A stretch of DNA of 64,000 nt from Pseudomonas parafulva NBRC 16636 = DSM 17004 (GTDB lineage: Bacteria; Pseudomonadota; Gammaproteobacteria; Pseudomonadales; Pseudomonadaceae): the NCBI RefSeq assembly GCF_000730645.1, contig NZ_BBIU01000040.1, positions 25,847 through 89,846 of the forward strand, written 5' to 3'. The position numbers were made by a program, and so were the translations under genes. Below the pieces are notes generated by a model. That model was not told the origin of the DNA. It was given only the letters and a program-made list of their open reading frames with translations, and did not search any database. Shown in pieces: positions 52,314 through 60,574 of the stretch (position 1 is the first letter of the stretch; each line of letters opens with the position of its first letter).

Positions 52314-54704
52314 ATGAAGTTCACCTCGCGTTGCGTTCCCCTCTGGCTTGGCCTTGCCGTGCTGCCGCCGCTCACTGTCGCCCCCTTGGCCAGCGCCGCT
52401 GAGCAGTCGCAGGCCTATACCTTTGCCCAACCAGCGCAGCCGCTGGCCCAGGCCCTCAACGCGTTCAGCCGCACCACCGGCCAAAGCGTGCTCTACACCT
52501 TGGCGTTGCCGGCGGTACAGGCACCGGCCTTGCAAGGCCGGTTCAGTGCCGAGCAGGCGCTGCAGCAGTTGCTCGGTAGCGCCGGCCTGGCATGGCGCCG
52601 CGTGGACGCACGCACGCTCACCGTGGAAGCGCCGGACACATCCGGTGCCCTCAGCCTCCAGGCCACCACCGTCACTTCGCAACTGGACAGCACCAGCTAC
52701 CAGCCACCGGCCACCGCATCGATCATGCGCGGGCAGGGGCCCAACCAGGACATCCCCCAGGCCATCAACGTGGTGCCGGCGCAGGTCATCCGCGACCAGG
52801 CGCCGCGCAACCTGGACGATGCCCTGGCCAATGTCAGCGGCATCACCCAGGGCAACAACTTCGGTGGCACGGCAGACACCGTGATGAAGCGCGGCTTTGG
52901 CGACAACCGCGACGGCTCGATCATGCGCGACGGCATGCCGGTGGTGCAGGGCCGCGCCCTCAATGCCAGCACCGAGCGGGTGGAAGTACTCAAAGGCCCG
53001 GCCTCGCTGCTGTATGGCATCCAGGACCCGGGTGGGGTGATCAACGTGGTCAGTAAACGGCCGCAACTGGAGCAGTACAACGCCCTGACCGTGCGCGGCT
53101 CCAGCTATGGCAGCGGCAAGAATGGCAGTGGCGGTGGCTTCGACAGCACCGGTGCACTGGGTGACAGCAACTTCGCCTACCGCCTGATCGCCGATCATGA
53201 AGACGAAGACTACTGGCGCAACTACGGCGTGCACCGTGAAACCTTGATAGCGCCTTCGCTGGCCTGGTTGGGCGAGGACACCCAGGTAGTGCTGGCCTAC
53301 GAACATCGGGAGTTTCTCTCGCCGTTCGACCGCGGCACGGCCTTCGGCAATGATGGGCGCCCGCTGAACATCCCGGCCACACGGCGCCTGGATGAGCCAT
53401 TCAATGACATGGAGGGGCGCTCGGACCTGTACCGGCTGGAGGTGGACCACCAGCTCGCCGACGACTGGAAGATGCACCTGGGCTACAGCTTCAACCGCGA
53501 AACCTACGACGCCAGCCAGGTGCGCGTCACCGGCATCAACACGCGCAATGGCACGCTCACCCGCAGCATCGACGGTACCCAGGGCGCCATGAGCCGCGAC
53601 CAGTTCGTGACCCTGAGCCTGGCCGGCAATGTGCAACTGGCCGGCATGCAGCATGACCTGCTGTTTGGCGTGGACCACGAAGACCGCAAGATCTACCGCG
53701 CCGACCTGATCCGCCAGACCCCCAAGTCGGTGTTCAGCTACCTGAACCCGGTGTATGGGCGTGAAGTGGAGGGCACCACTGTGCGCGCCAGCGACAGCGA
53801 CCAGACCGACAAGCTGCGCACCGACGCGGTATTCCTGCAGGACGCGCTGCACCTGGACGACCACTGGATCCTGGTGGCGGGTGGGCGCTTCCAGCAGTAC
53901 GACCAGTACGCCGGTCGCGGCCGCCCGTTTAAGGCCAATACCGATATCAGCGGCCAGACCTGGGTGCCCCACGCCGGTATCGTCTACAAGGTGGACGAAC
54001 AGCTGTCGTTCTATGGCAGCTACAGCGAGTCGTTCAAGCCCAATTCCACCATCGCGCCGCTGGCCGGCAATGTGGTGCTGGACTCAGCAATCGCGCCGGA
54101 AGAGGGCAAGTCCTGGGAGCTGGGCGCCAAGCTCGATGTGCCTGGCCGCATCACCGGCACCCTGGCGCTGTTCGATATCACCAAGCGCAACGTGCTGGTG
54201 TCCAACTTCGACTCCGCCACCCGCGAGACGGTGTACAGCAATGCCGGCGAAGTCAGTTCGCGTGGCGTCGAGCTCGACCTCACCGGCCAGTTGAGCGAGC
54301 GGTGGAGCCTGATCGGCAGCTACGCCTTCACCGACGCCAAGGTCACAAAAGACCCGGCCCTGGAAGGTAACCGCCTGCAAAACGTGGCCCGGCATGGGGC
54401 TTCGCTGTCGGCGGTGTATGACTTCGGCAACCTGTTCGGTGGCGACAACCTGCGGGTGGGCGCGGGGGCGCGGTATGTTGGCGAGCGCCCGGGCAACGCC
54501 ACCAACACCTTCGACCTGCCGTCCTACACCGTGGCCGATGCCTTTGCCAGCTACGAAACCAAACTGGACGAGCACAAGGTGCGCCTGCAACTGAACGTGA
54601 AGAACCTGTTCGACAAGGTGTATTACAGCTCGGCGGTCAACCAGTACTTCGTCGCCCTCGGCGATGCCCGGCAGGTCAGCGTGTCCAGCACGCTGGAGTT
54701 CTAA
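52314..54704 (+). CDS. TonB-dependent ferrisiderophore receptor with signalling domain
   Basis: 796 residues. Signal peptide ending near residue 28, STN domain at about 33-108, plug with the siderophore-receptor motif (QDIPQAINVVPAQVIRDQAPRNLDDALANVSGI...GFGDNRDGSIMRDGMPV) and a barrel ending SVSSTLEF. The plug and barrel match the TIGR01783 siderophore class of hydroxamate receptors (FhuA/FoxA/FiuA-like), not FecA. Ligand probably a xenosiderophore. Confidence 0.9.
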   Translation: MKFTSRCVPLWLGLAVLPPLTVAPLASAAEQSQAYTFAQPAQPLAQALNAFSRTTGQSVLYTLALPAVQAPALQGRFSAEQALQQLLGSAGLAWRRVDARTLTVEAPDTSGALSLQATTVTSQLDSTSYQPPATASIMRGQGPNQDIPQAINVVPAQVIRDQAPRNLDDALANVSGITQGNNFGGTADTVMKRGFGDNRDGSIMRDGMPVVQGRALNASTERVEVLKGPASLLYGIQDPGGVINVVSKRPQLEQYNALTVRGSSYGSGKNGSGGGFDSTGALGDSNFAYRLIADHEDEDYWRNYGVHRETLIAPSLAWLGEDTQVVLAYEHREFLSPFDRGTAFGNDGRPLNIPATRRLDEPFNDMEGRSDLYRLEVDHQLADDWKMHLGYSFNRETYDASQVRVTGINTRNGTLTRSIDGTQGAMSRDQFVTLSLAGNVQLAGMQHDLLFGVDHEDRKIYRADLIRQTPKSVFSYLNPVYGREVEGTTVRASDSDQTDKLRTDAVFLQDALHLDDHWILVAGGRFQQYDQYAGRGRPFKANTDISGQTWVPHAGIVYKVDEQLSFYGSYSESFKPNSTIAPLAGNVVLDSAIAPEEGKSWELGAKLDVPGRITGTLALFDITKRNVLVSNFDSATRETVYSNAGEVSSRGVELDLTGQLSERWSLIGSYAFTDAKVTKDPALEGNRLQNVARHGASLSAVYDFGNLFGGDNLRVGAGARYVGERPGNATNTFDLPSYTVADAFASYETKLDEHKVRLQLNVKNLFDKVYYSSAVNQYFVALGDARQVSVSSTLEF

Positions 54705-54724
54705 GGCGCGCTTGCCGCCTCGGT

Positions 54725-55600
54725 TCAGCGGCTGAACGCCCGCCGGTATTCGCCAGGTGTCGCCCCCAGCGCCTGGCGGAAGCGGTTGGTGAAGTGGCTG
54801 GCGCTGGCAAAGCCGCAGGCCATGGCCACGTCGCCCAGTGGCGTGCCGCCCAGGCGCAGCAGTTGGCAAGCCCGCTGCAGCCGGCGGGCTAGCAGGTACT
54901 GGTGCGGGGGGAGCCCGAAACTGGTGCGGAACATGCGCGCGAAATGGTATTCGGACAGGTTGCAGCGCACGGCCAGCTCGCCCAGGGTGAGTGGCTGGGC
55001 CAGGTGCGCCTCGATGTAGTCGATCAGTTGGCGCCGCAGGTTCGGCGCCAACCCCCCTTTGAGCCGCAACCCATCACGCACACCCACCTGGCTGAGCAGG
55101 GCGTGGTCGACCACTTCGTGTGCAAGGCTGCTGGCCAGCAGGCGTTCTGCGGGTTCGTCCCAACCCAGCTGTATGAGCTGGCGAAATCGCCGGGCCTGCT
55201 GCGGGTCATCCGTGAAGGTGGCCTCCTGCAACTGCAGTTCGCGGGGCTCGCGGTCGAGCAGGCGCACACAGCCCAGGGCGTACTGCGCCTCGCTCACATA
55301 CAGGTGGGCGACACGAATGGTGCCATTGATCACCCAGTTGGACTCGTGCCCGGCCGGGAGTATGCACAGCTTGTCCGGTGCGCCTTTGTCTGCCGGGCGC
55401 TGGCGGCGGAAGGTGCCGGTGCCATCGTCGATGTAGCACGACAAGGTGTGATGGCTGGGCGCCTGGTAGTCGCGAGCGTCGTCGCGGTTGTGCCACAGCG
55501 CAGCCGCCAGGCCGTCACCCAGGTGCGCGCTGAGTTCCAGCCGGGCATTGGGCGAGGCATGCATGGCATTGAACACGTGCAACTGGTCGAGTGGGGTCAT
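54725..55600 (-). CDS. AraC-family transcriptional regulator
   Basis: 291 residues from ATG 55600, preceded by AAGAGGAA. N-terminal sensor region (residues 1-180) and a C-terminal double helix-turn-helix (LIDYIEAHLAQPLTLGELAVRCNLSEYHFARMFRTSFG...GDVAMACGFASASHFTNRFRQALG). Ends 20 bp from the convergent receptor gene. Target unknown; the EamA gene diverges from it. Confidence 0.9.
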   Translation of the reverse strand: MTPLDQLHVFNAMHASPNARLELSAHLGDGLAAALWHNRDDARDYQAPSHHTLSCYIDDGTGTFRRQRPADKGAPDKLCILPAGHESNWVINGTIRVAHLYVSEAQYALGCVRLLDREPRELQLQEATFTDDPQQARRFRQLIQLGWDEPAERLLASSLAHEVVDHALLSQVGVRDGLRLKGGLAPNLRRQLIDYIEAHLAQPLTLGELAVRCNLSEYHFARMFRTSFGLPPHQYLLARRLQRACQLLRLGGTPLGDVAMACGFASASHFTNRFRQALGATPGEYRRAFSR

Positions 55601-55907
55601 GGGCAATTCCTCTTGCCAGCCATCCTACTGAGCCTGGGGCAGGCTTACAGCTACCTGCGAAACAAATGCGCAAGTTTATGCAAGCCGCAGTGGGCTATCC
55701 GGATGAAACTCGCATCTGGGAGATCACCCTGCTCTCGCCTTCTGTGGGAGCGGGTTTACCCGCGAAGCAGGCAGCGCAATGTATGGCACCGGCTTTGCCG
55801 GTGTTCGCGGCTGAAGCCGCTCCCACAGTGATTGCGGCCACTTTGAGATCTCGTGCAAGGCAGCGCAATGCGGTCCCCGAATTGATCCCCACCGCCTGAG
55901 GCCCCCG
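55601..55907. other. 307-bp intergenic region with a REP pair
   Basis: Holds the promoters of the AraC and EamA genes and an inverted pair of REP elements (next entry). No coding sequence seen. Confidence 0.6.
55743..55827. repeat. Inverted REP pair (REPIN/BIME)
   Basis: Two copies of the Pseudomonas REP element face each other: one starts TGTGGGAGCGGG at 55743, the other ends CCGCTCCCACA at 55827, 38 bp apart. Each has its own GC-rich hairpin. Non-autonomous repeats mobilised by a RAYT transposase elsewhere in the genome. Confidence 0.85.
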
Positions 55908-56810
55908 ATGAACCTGTCACTCTACCTGCTCACCGTCCTGATCTGGGGCACCACCTGGATCGCGCTGAAACTTCAACTGGGCGTGGTCGCCATCCCGGTA
56001 TCCATCGTCTACCGCTTTGCCCTCGCCGGGCTGATCCTGTTCGCTGTGCTGTTGCTCACCGGCAAGCTGCAAGCCATGAACCGCCGTGGTCACTGGCTGT
56101 GCCTGGCCCAGGGCGTGTGCCTGTTCTGCGTCAACTTCATCTGTTTTCTCAGCGCCAGCCAATGGATCGCCAGCGGCCTCATCGCGGTGGTGTTTTCCAC
56201 TGCCACGCTGTGGAACGCGCTCAACGCCCGCTTGTTCTTCGGCCAGAAGATCGCTGCCAATGTGCTCGGCGGTGGGGCGTTGGGGCTAGCCGGCCTGGGG
56301 CTGTTGTTCTGGCCGGAGCTCTCGCACCATGCCGCCAGCCGTGAAACCCTGTACGGCCTGGGCCTGGCGCTGCTGGGCACCCTGTGCTTCTCGGCAGGCA
56401 ACCTGTTGTCGAGCATGCAGCAGAAGGCCGGGCTCAAGCCGATGACCACCAATGCCTGGGGCATGATGTACGGGGCCGGGATGCTGGCGGTGTTCTGCGT
56501 GCTGGCCGGCGTGCCGTTCACCCTGGACTGGAGCATGCGGTACATTGGTTCGTTGCTGTACCTGGTGGTGCCGGGTTCGGTGATCGCCTTTACGGCCTAC
56601 CTCACGCTGGTCGGGCGCATGGGGCCGGAACGTGCGGCCTATTGCACGGTGCTGTTCCCACTGGTGGCGCTGAACGTGTCGGCAGCGGTGGAGGGGTATC
56701 AGTGGACGCCGCCCGCGCTGCTGGGCCTGGTGGCGGTGATGGCAGGCAATGTGCTGGTGTTTCGCAAGCCCGGGGCCAGGGTGGCCCCGGGCGTGCCGAG
56801 GTCGGTATAG
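55908..56810 (+). CDS. EamA/DMT-family transporter
   Basis: 300 residues with ten membrane helices in two EamA repeats (helix 1 VLIWGTTWIALKLQLGVV). Drug/metabolite transporter family, substrate unknown. The C-terminus is short and basic. Convergent with the hydroxyacid dehydrogenase 9 bp away. Confidence 0.88.
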   Translation: MNLSLYLLTVLIWGTTWIALKLQLGVVAIPVSIVYRFALAGLILFAVLLLTGKLQAMNRRGHWLCLAQGVCLFCVNFICFLSASQWIASGLIAVVFSTATLWNALNARLFFGQKIAANVLGGGALGLAGLGLLFWPELSHHAASRETLYGLGLALLGTLCFSAGNLLSSMQQKAGLKPMTTNAWGMMYGAGMLAVFCVLAGVPFTLDWSMRYIGSLLYLVVPGSVIAFTAYLTLVGRMGPERAAYCTVLFPLVALNVSAAVEGYQWTPPALLGLVAVMAGNVLVFRKPGARVAPGVPRSV

Positions 56811-56819
56811 AACGGCCGG

Positions 56820-57794
56820 TCAGCCTTTCCACACCTGCGGGTTCACCAGGTCCTGAGGGCGCTCGCCCAGCAGGGCTGCCCGCAGGTTGTCGATGGCGCG
56901 GTTGGCCATGGCTTCGCGGGTTTCTGCCGTGGCCGAGCCAATGTGCGGCAAGGTCAGGGCATTGGGCAGTTTGAACAGCGGCGAGTCGGCCAGCGGCTCT
57001 TTCTCGTACACATCCAGCCCGGCGCCGCGAAGGGTGCCGTTTTGCAGTGCCTCGACCAGCGCCGCCTCGTCCACCACCGGACCACGGGCGATGTTGATCA
57101 GGAACGCGCTGGGCTTCATCAGCTGCAGTTCCCGTGCGCCGATCAGCTTGCGGGTGGCATCGGACAACGGCACCACGATGCAGACAAAATCGGCTTCAGC
57201 CAGCAACTGTTCCAGGCTGCGCAACTGCGCGCCCAGTTCCTGTTCCAGCGCGCTCTTGCGGCTGTTGCCTGCGTAGATTACCTGCATGTTGAAACCGAAC
57301 CGGCCGCGGCGGGCAATGGCGGCACCGATGTTGCCCAGGCCGACGATACCCAGGGTCTTGCCGTGCACGTCGCTGCCGAACTGCGCCGGCCCCACGGTCG
57401 CCTGCCAGTTGCCGGCCTTGGTCCAGGCATCCAGTTCAGCGGTGCGCCGGGCACAGCCCATGACCAGCGAGAACCCCAGGTCGGCGGTGCTCTCGGTCAA
57501 TACATCCGGGGTGTTGGTCAGGGCAATGCCGCGCTCGTTGAAATAGTCCAGGTCGTAGTTGTCGTAGCCCACCGACACACTGGACACCACCTCCAGCTTG
57601 CCTGCGCCCTCCAGCTGCGCCCGCCCCAGCTTGCGGCCCACACCGATCAGGCCATGGGCTTCAGGCAGCGCTTCGTTGAACTGGGCACTGATGTCGCCGA
57701 GCTTGGGGTTGGGCACGATCACGTTGAAGTCATGCTGCAGGCGCTCGGCCATTGCTGGCGTGATGCGGCTGAAGGCCAGGACAGTCTTTTTCAT
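56820..57794 (-). CDS. D-2-hydroxyacid dehydrogenase, GhrB-like
   Basis: 324 residues. NAD(P)-binding LGIVGLGNIGAAIA, catalytic Arg in NIARGPVVDEAAL, Glu in VYEKEP and His in LPHIGSAT. Closest to glyoxylate/hydroxypyruvate or 2-ketogluconate reductases. Reduces small 2-oxo acids in the cytosol. A LysR gene is upstream on the same strand, separated by a heptamer repeat. Confidence 0.9.
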   Translation of the reverse strand: MKKTVLAFSRITPAMAERLQHDFNVIVPNPKLGDISAQFNEALPEAHGLIGVGRKLGRAQLEGAGKLEVVSSVSVGYDNYDLDYFNERGIALTNTPDVLTESTADLGFSLVMGCARRTAELDAWTKAGNWQATVGPAQFGSDVHGKTLGIVGLGNIGAAIARRGRFGFNMQVIYAGNSRKSALEQELGAQLRSLEQLLAEADFVCIVVPLSDATRKLIGARELQLMKPSAFLINIARGPVVDEAALVEALQNGTLRGAGLDVYEKEPLADSPLFKLPNALTLPHIGSATAETREAMANRAIDNLRAALLGERPQDLVNPQVWKG

Positions 57795-57817
57795 CGAAAC
57801 ACCCTTCGGACGGAAAG

Positions 57818-57866
57818 CTACAAGCTACAAGCTGCAAGCTGAAAGCTGCAAGTTGGAAGCGGCAAG
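57818..57866. repeat. Heptamer tandem repeat CTRCAAG x7
   Basis: Seven units: CTACAAG, CTACAAG, CTGCAAG, CTGAAAG, CTGCAAG, TTGGAAG, CGGCAAG. Between the LysR and hydroxyacid dehydrogenase genes, about 24 bp before the latter's start, so it may be in the leader. Confidence 0.9.
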
Positions 57867-57906
57867 ATGAAGCGTGATTGGGTTGGAGAGGGCCGCGAGG
57901 CGGCCT

Positions 57907-58854
57907 TTAGTTGGCGATCAGGACCTGGTGGGTTTTCAGGTCGGCTTCGTGGGCAGCAAGGATTTCGGGGAGGGAGTTGCGCAGGTATTCCACCCAGGTC
58001 TTGATCTTGGCGTCCAGGTATTGGCGCGAGGGGTAGATGGCGTACAGGTTCAGTTCCTGCAGGCGGTACTCCGGCAGGATGCGCACCAGGCTGCCGTTGC
58101 GCAGGCCTTCGATGGCCGAGTAGATCGGCAGCACCCCCACGCCCATGCCGCTGCGGATGGCCGTGCGCATGGCGTCGGCGGTGTTGACCATGAACGGCGA
58201 ACTGGTGACGTTGACCATCTCCTGGCCCTCCGGGCCGTCGAACAGCCATTTCTCCAGCGGGATCACCGGGCTGACCATGCGCAGGCAGGCGTGCCTGAGC
58301 AGGTCCGCGGGCTTTTGCGGCACGCCGTGGCGGGCGATGTACCCGGGTGAGGCGCACACGATGCTGTAGGTGATGCCCAGCCGTTGCGACACGAAGCCAG
58401 AGTCCGGCAGCTCCGTGGCCAGCACGATGGACACGTCGTAGCCCTCGTCGAGCAGGTCGGGTACCCGGTTGGCCATGGTCAGGTCGAAGGTGACGTCCGG
58501 GTGCGACTCGCGATAGCGCGCAATGGCGTCCACCACGAAGTGCTGGCCCACCCCGGTCATCGAATGCACTTTCAGTTGCCCGGCCGGGCGGGCGTGGGCG
58601 TCACTGGCCTCGGCCTCGGCCTCTTCCACGTAGGCCAGGATCTGTTCGCAGCGCATCAGGTAGCGCTTGCCGGCTTCGGTCAGCGCAATGCGGCGAGTGG
58701 TGCGGTTGAGCAGCCGGGTTTGCAGGTGGGCCTCCAGGTTGGAAACCGCCCGCGACACGTTCGCGGTGGTGGTATCCAGCTGGCCCGCTGCGGCAGTGAA
58801 ACTGCCAAGCTGGGCAACGCAACTGAACGCACGCATGTTTTGCAGGGTGTCCAT
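57907..58854 (-). CDS. LysR-family regulator divergent from the efflux operon
   Basis: 315 residues (MDTLQNMRAFSCVAQLGSFTAAAGQLDTT). Winged helix-turn-helix followed by a substrate domain. About 190 bp separate it from the efflux operon on the plus strand. By analogy with AaeR it may activate that operon in response to aromatic acids; the hydroxyacid dehydrogenase gene downstream is another possible target. Confidence 0.9.
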   Translation of the reverse strand: MDTLQNMRAFSCVAQLGSFTAAAGQLDTTTANVSRAVSNLEAHLQTRLLNRTTRRIALTEAGKRYLMRCEQILAYVEEAEAEASDAHARPAGQLKVHSMTGVGQHFVVDAIARYRESHPDVTFDLTMANRVPDLLDEGYDVSIVLATELPDSGFVSQRLGITYSIVCASPGYIARHGVPQKPADLLRHACLRMVSPVIPLEKWLFDGPEGQEMVNVTSSPFMVNTADAMRTAIRSGMGVGVLPIYSAIEGLRNGSLVRILPEYRLQELNLYAIYPSRQYLDAKIKTWVEYLRNSLPEILAAHEADLKTHQVLIAN

Positions 58855-59044
58855 GGGTCACTCTCGATGTAGAGGACAAAATTGTGTCACGAAGTCATGC
58901 GCAAGAGATGAAAATTGCCTACGACCAAAGGCGGATTATCGCTGTTTTGGTAACAAAGATTCGCAGGAAACAGCGCTTATCGCCAGTGCGGCCGCCCCCT
59001 AGAATTGCGCGGCCCCTCCACCTTTTCCTCGGGATACCGCAGCT

Positions 59045-60574
59045 GTGCCGCGTCGCCTCAACAGAACGCTCCATGCGTTCAGTGCCTGTGCCCTTGCCCT
59101 CTGTTTGAGTGGCTGTATCGGAACCTGGGGCATCGCCCCGCAAACCAAGACGCTGCAAGCCAACACCCTCACCACGGATGAGGCCATACAGCAAGCCGCT
59201 AGCGACGCCCACTGGCCCGACCAGCAATGGTGGCATGCCTATGCTGACCCGCAACTGGACCACTGGATCGCCCTGGCCCTGGCCGGTAGCCCAAGCTTGG
59301 CCATGGCGGCGGCGCGAGTGCGCCAGGCCCGGGCCATGGCCGGCATCGCCGAGTCGGCAGAGCAGCTGCAAGGCAATGGCCAGGCTGCACTCAAGCGCCA
59401 CAACTGGCCCGAAGACCCATTCTACGGGCCTGGCGCATTGTCGGGTGCCAACACCTGGGACAACCAGGCGGGCCTGGGCCTCAGCTATGCCCTGGACCTG
59501 TGGGGGCGGGAGCGCAACACCAGCGAGCAGGCGGTGGACCAGGTGCACGTGAGCGTGGCCGAGGCCCGCCAGGCGCAGCTGGAACTGCAGCACAATGTGG
59601 TGCGCGCCTACATCCAGTTGAGCCTGCACTTTGCCCAGCGCGACATCGTCAAGGCCGAGCTTGCCCAGCAACAGCAGATTCTGGCCCTGGCCCAACGCCG
59701 CCTGGATGCCGGTATCGGCACCCACTTCGAGGTCAGCCAGGCCGAAGCGCCGTTGCCCGAAACCCATCGCCAGCTCGACAGCCTCGACGAAGCCATTGCC
59801 CTGGCACGCAACCAGCTGGCTGCCCTGGCGGGCAAGGGGCCGGGGGAGGGCGCCCAGTTGCAGCGCCCCAGCCTGGCACTGGCTGCACCCTTGAAACTGC
59901 CCTCGACGCTGCCCGCCGAACTGGTCGGCCAGCGGCCTGATGTGGTTGCCAGCCGCTGGCAGGTGGCTGCGCAGGCGCGTGGCATCGACGTGGCCCACGC
60001 CGGCTTCTTCCCCAACGTCGACCTGGTAGGCAGCCTGGGCTTCATGGCCACCGGTGGTGGCGCGCTGGCGTTCCTCACCGGGCGCAAGTTCAACTACACC
60101 GTTGGCCCCGCCGTCACTTTGCCGGTGTTCGACGGTGGCCGCTTGCGCGCGCAACTGGGTGCCGCTTCGGCGGGCTACGACATGGCTGTGGCGCGCTATA
60201 ACCAGAACGTGGTGGATGCGCTCAAGGGTGTCTCCGACCAGCTGATCCGCCGCGAGTCGATGGAGGCGCAGGCGCACTTCGCGGCCGAGTCGGTGGCGGC
60301 TGCGCAGAAAACCTACGACATCGCCACGGTAGCGTTCAAGCGCGGCCTCACCGACTACCTGAACGTACTCAACGCGCAGACGTTGCTGTTCCGCCAGCAG
60401 CAGGTGCAGCAGCAGGTGCAGGCCGCGCGCCTGGTTGTCCATGCCGACCTGGTTACCGCCCTGGGCGGTGGCCTGCAGGCCGGTAGGGATGTGCCCGACG
60501 AACAGCGCCAGGCGGCGCCGAAAACCCCCGCCACCCTGGCGATCCTCAACTCCAGAAGGGGCCGTGCAGAATGA
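59045..60574 (+). CDS. Outer-membrane efflux lipoprotein (NodT/OprM family)
   Basis: 509 residues from GTG 59045. Signal peptide with lipobox LSGC, then two outer-membrane-factor repeats (ALAGSPSLAMAAARVRQARAMAGIAES..., QLELQHNVVRAYIQLSL; GQRPDVVASRWQVAAQARGIDVAHAGFFPNVDL). TolC-type trimer in the outer membrane. Overlaps the pump gene by 4 bp (ATGA). Confidence 0.92.
   Translation: MPRRLNRTLHAFSACALALCLSGCIGTWGIAPQTKTLQANTLTTDEAIQQAASDAHWPDQQWWHAYADPQLDHWIALALAGSPSLAMAAARVRQARAMAGIAESAEQLQGNGQAALKRHNWPEDPFYGPGALSGANTWDNQAGLGLSYALDLWGRERNTSEQAVDQVHVSVAEARQAQLELQHNVVRAYIQLSLHFAQRDIVKAELAQQQQILALAQRRLDAGIGTHFEVSQAEAPLPETHRQLDSLDEAIALARNQLAALAGKGPGEGAQLQRPSLALAAPLKLPSTLPAELVGQRPDVVASRWQVAAQARGIDVAHAGFFPNVDLVGSLGFMATGGGALAFLTGRKFNYTVGPAVTLPVFDGGRLRAQLGAASAGYDMAVARYNQNVVDALKGVSDQLIRRESMEAQAHFAAESVAAAQKTYDIATVAFKRGLTDYLNVLNAQTLLFRQQQVQQQVQAARLVVHADLVTALGGGLQAGRDVPDEQRQAAPKTPATLAILNSRRGRAE

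Noticed and set aside
57818..57866. Heptamer array as a CRISPR or integron-like array
   Set aside because: Units are 7 bp, contiguous and without spacers.
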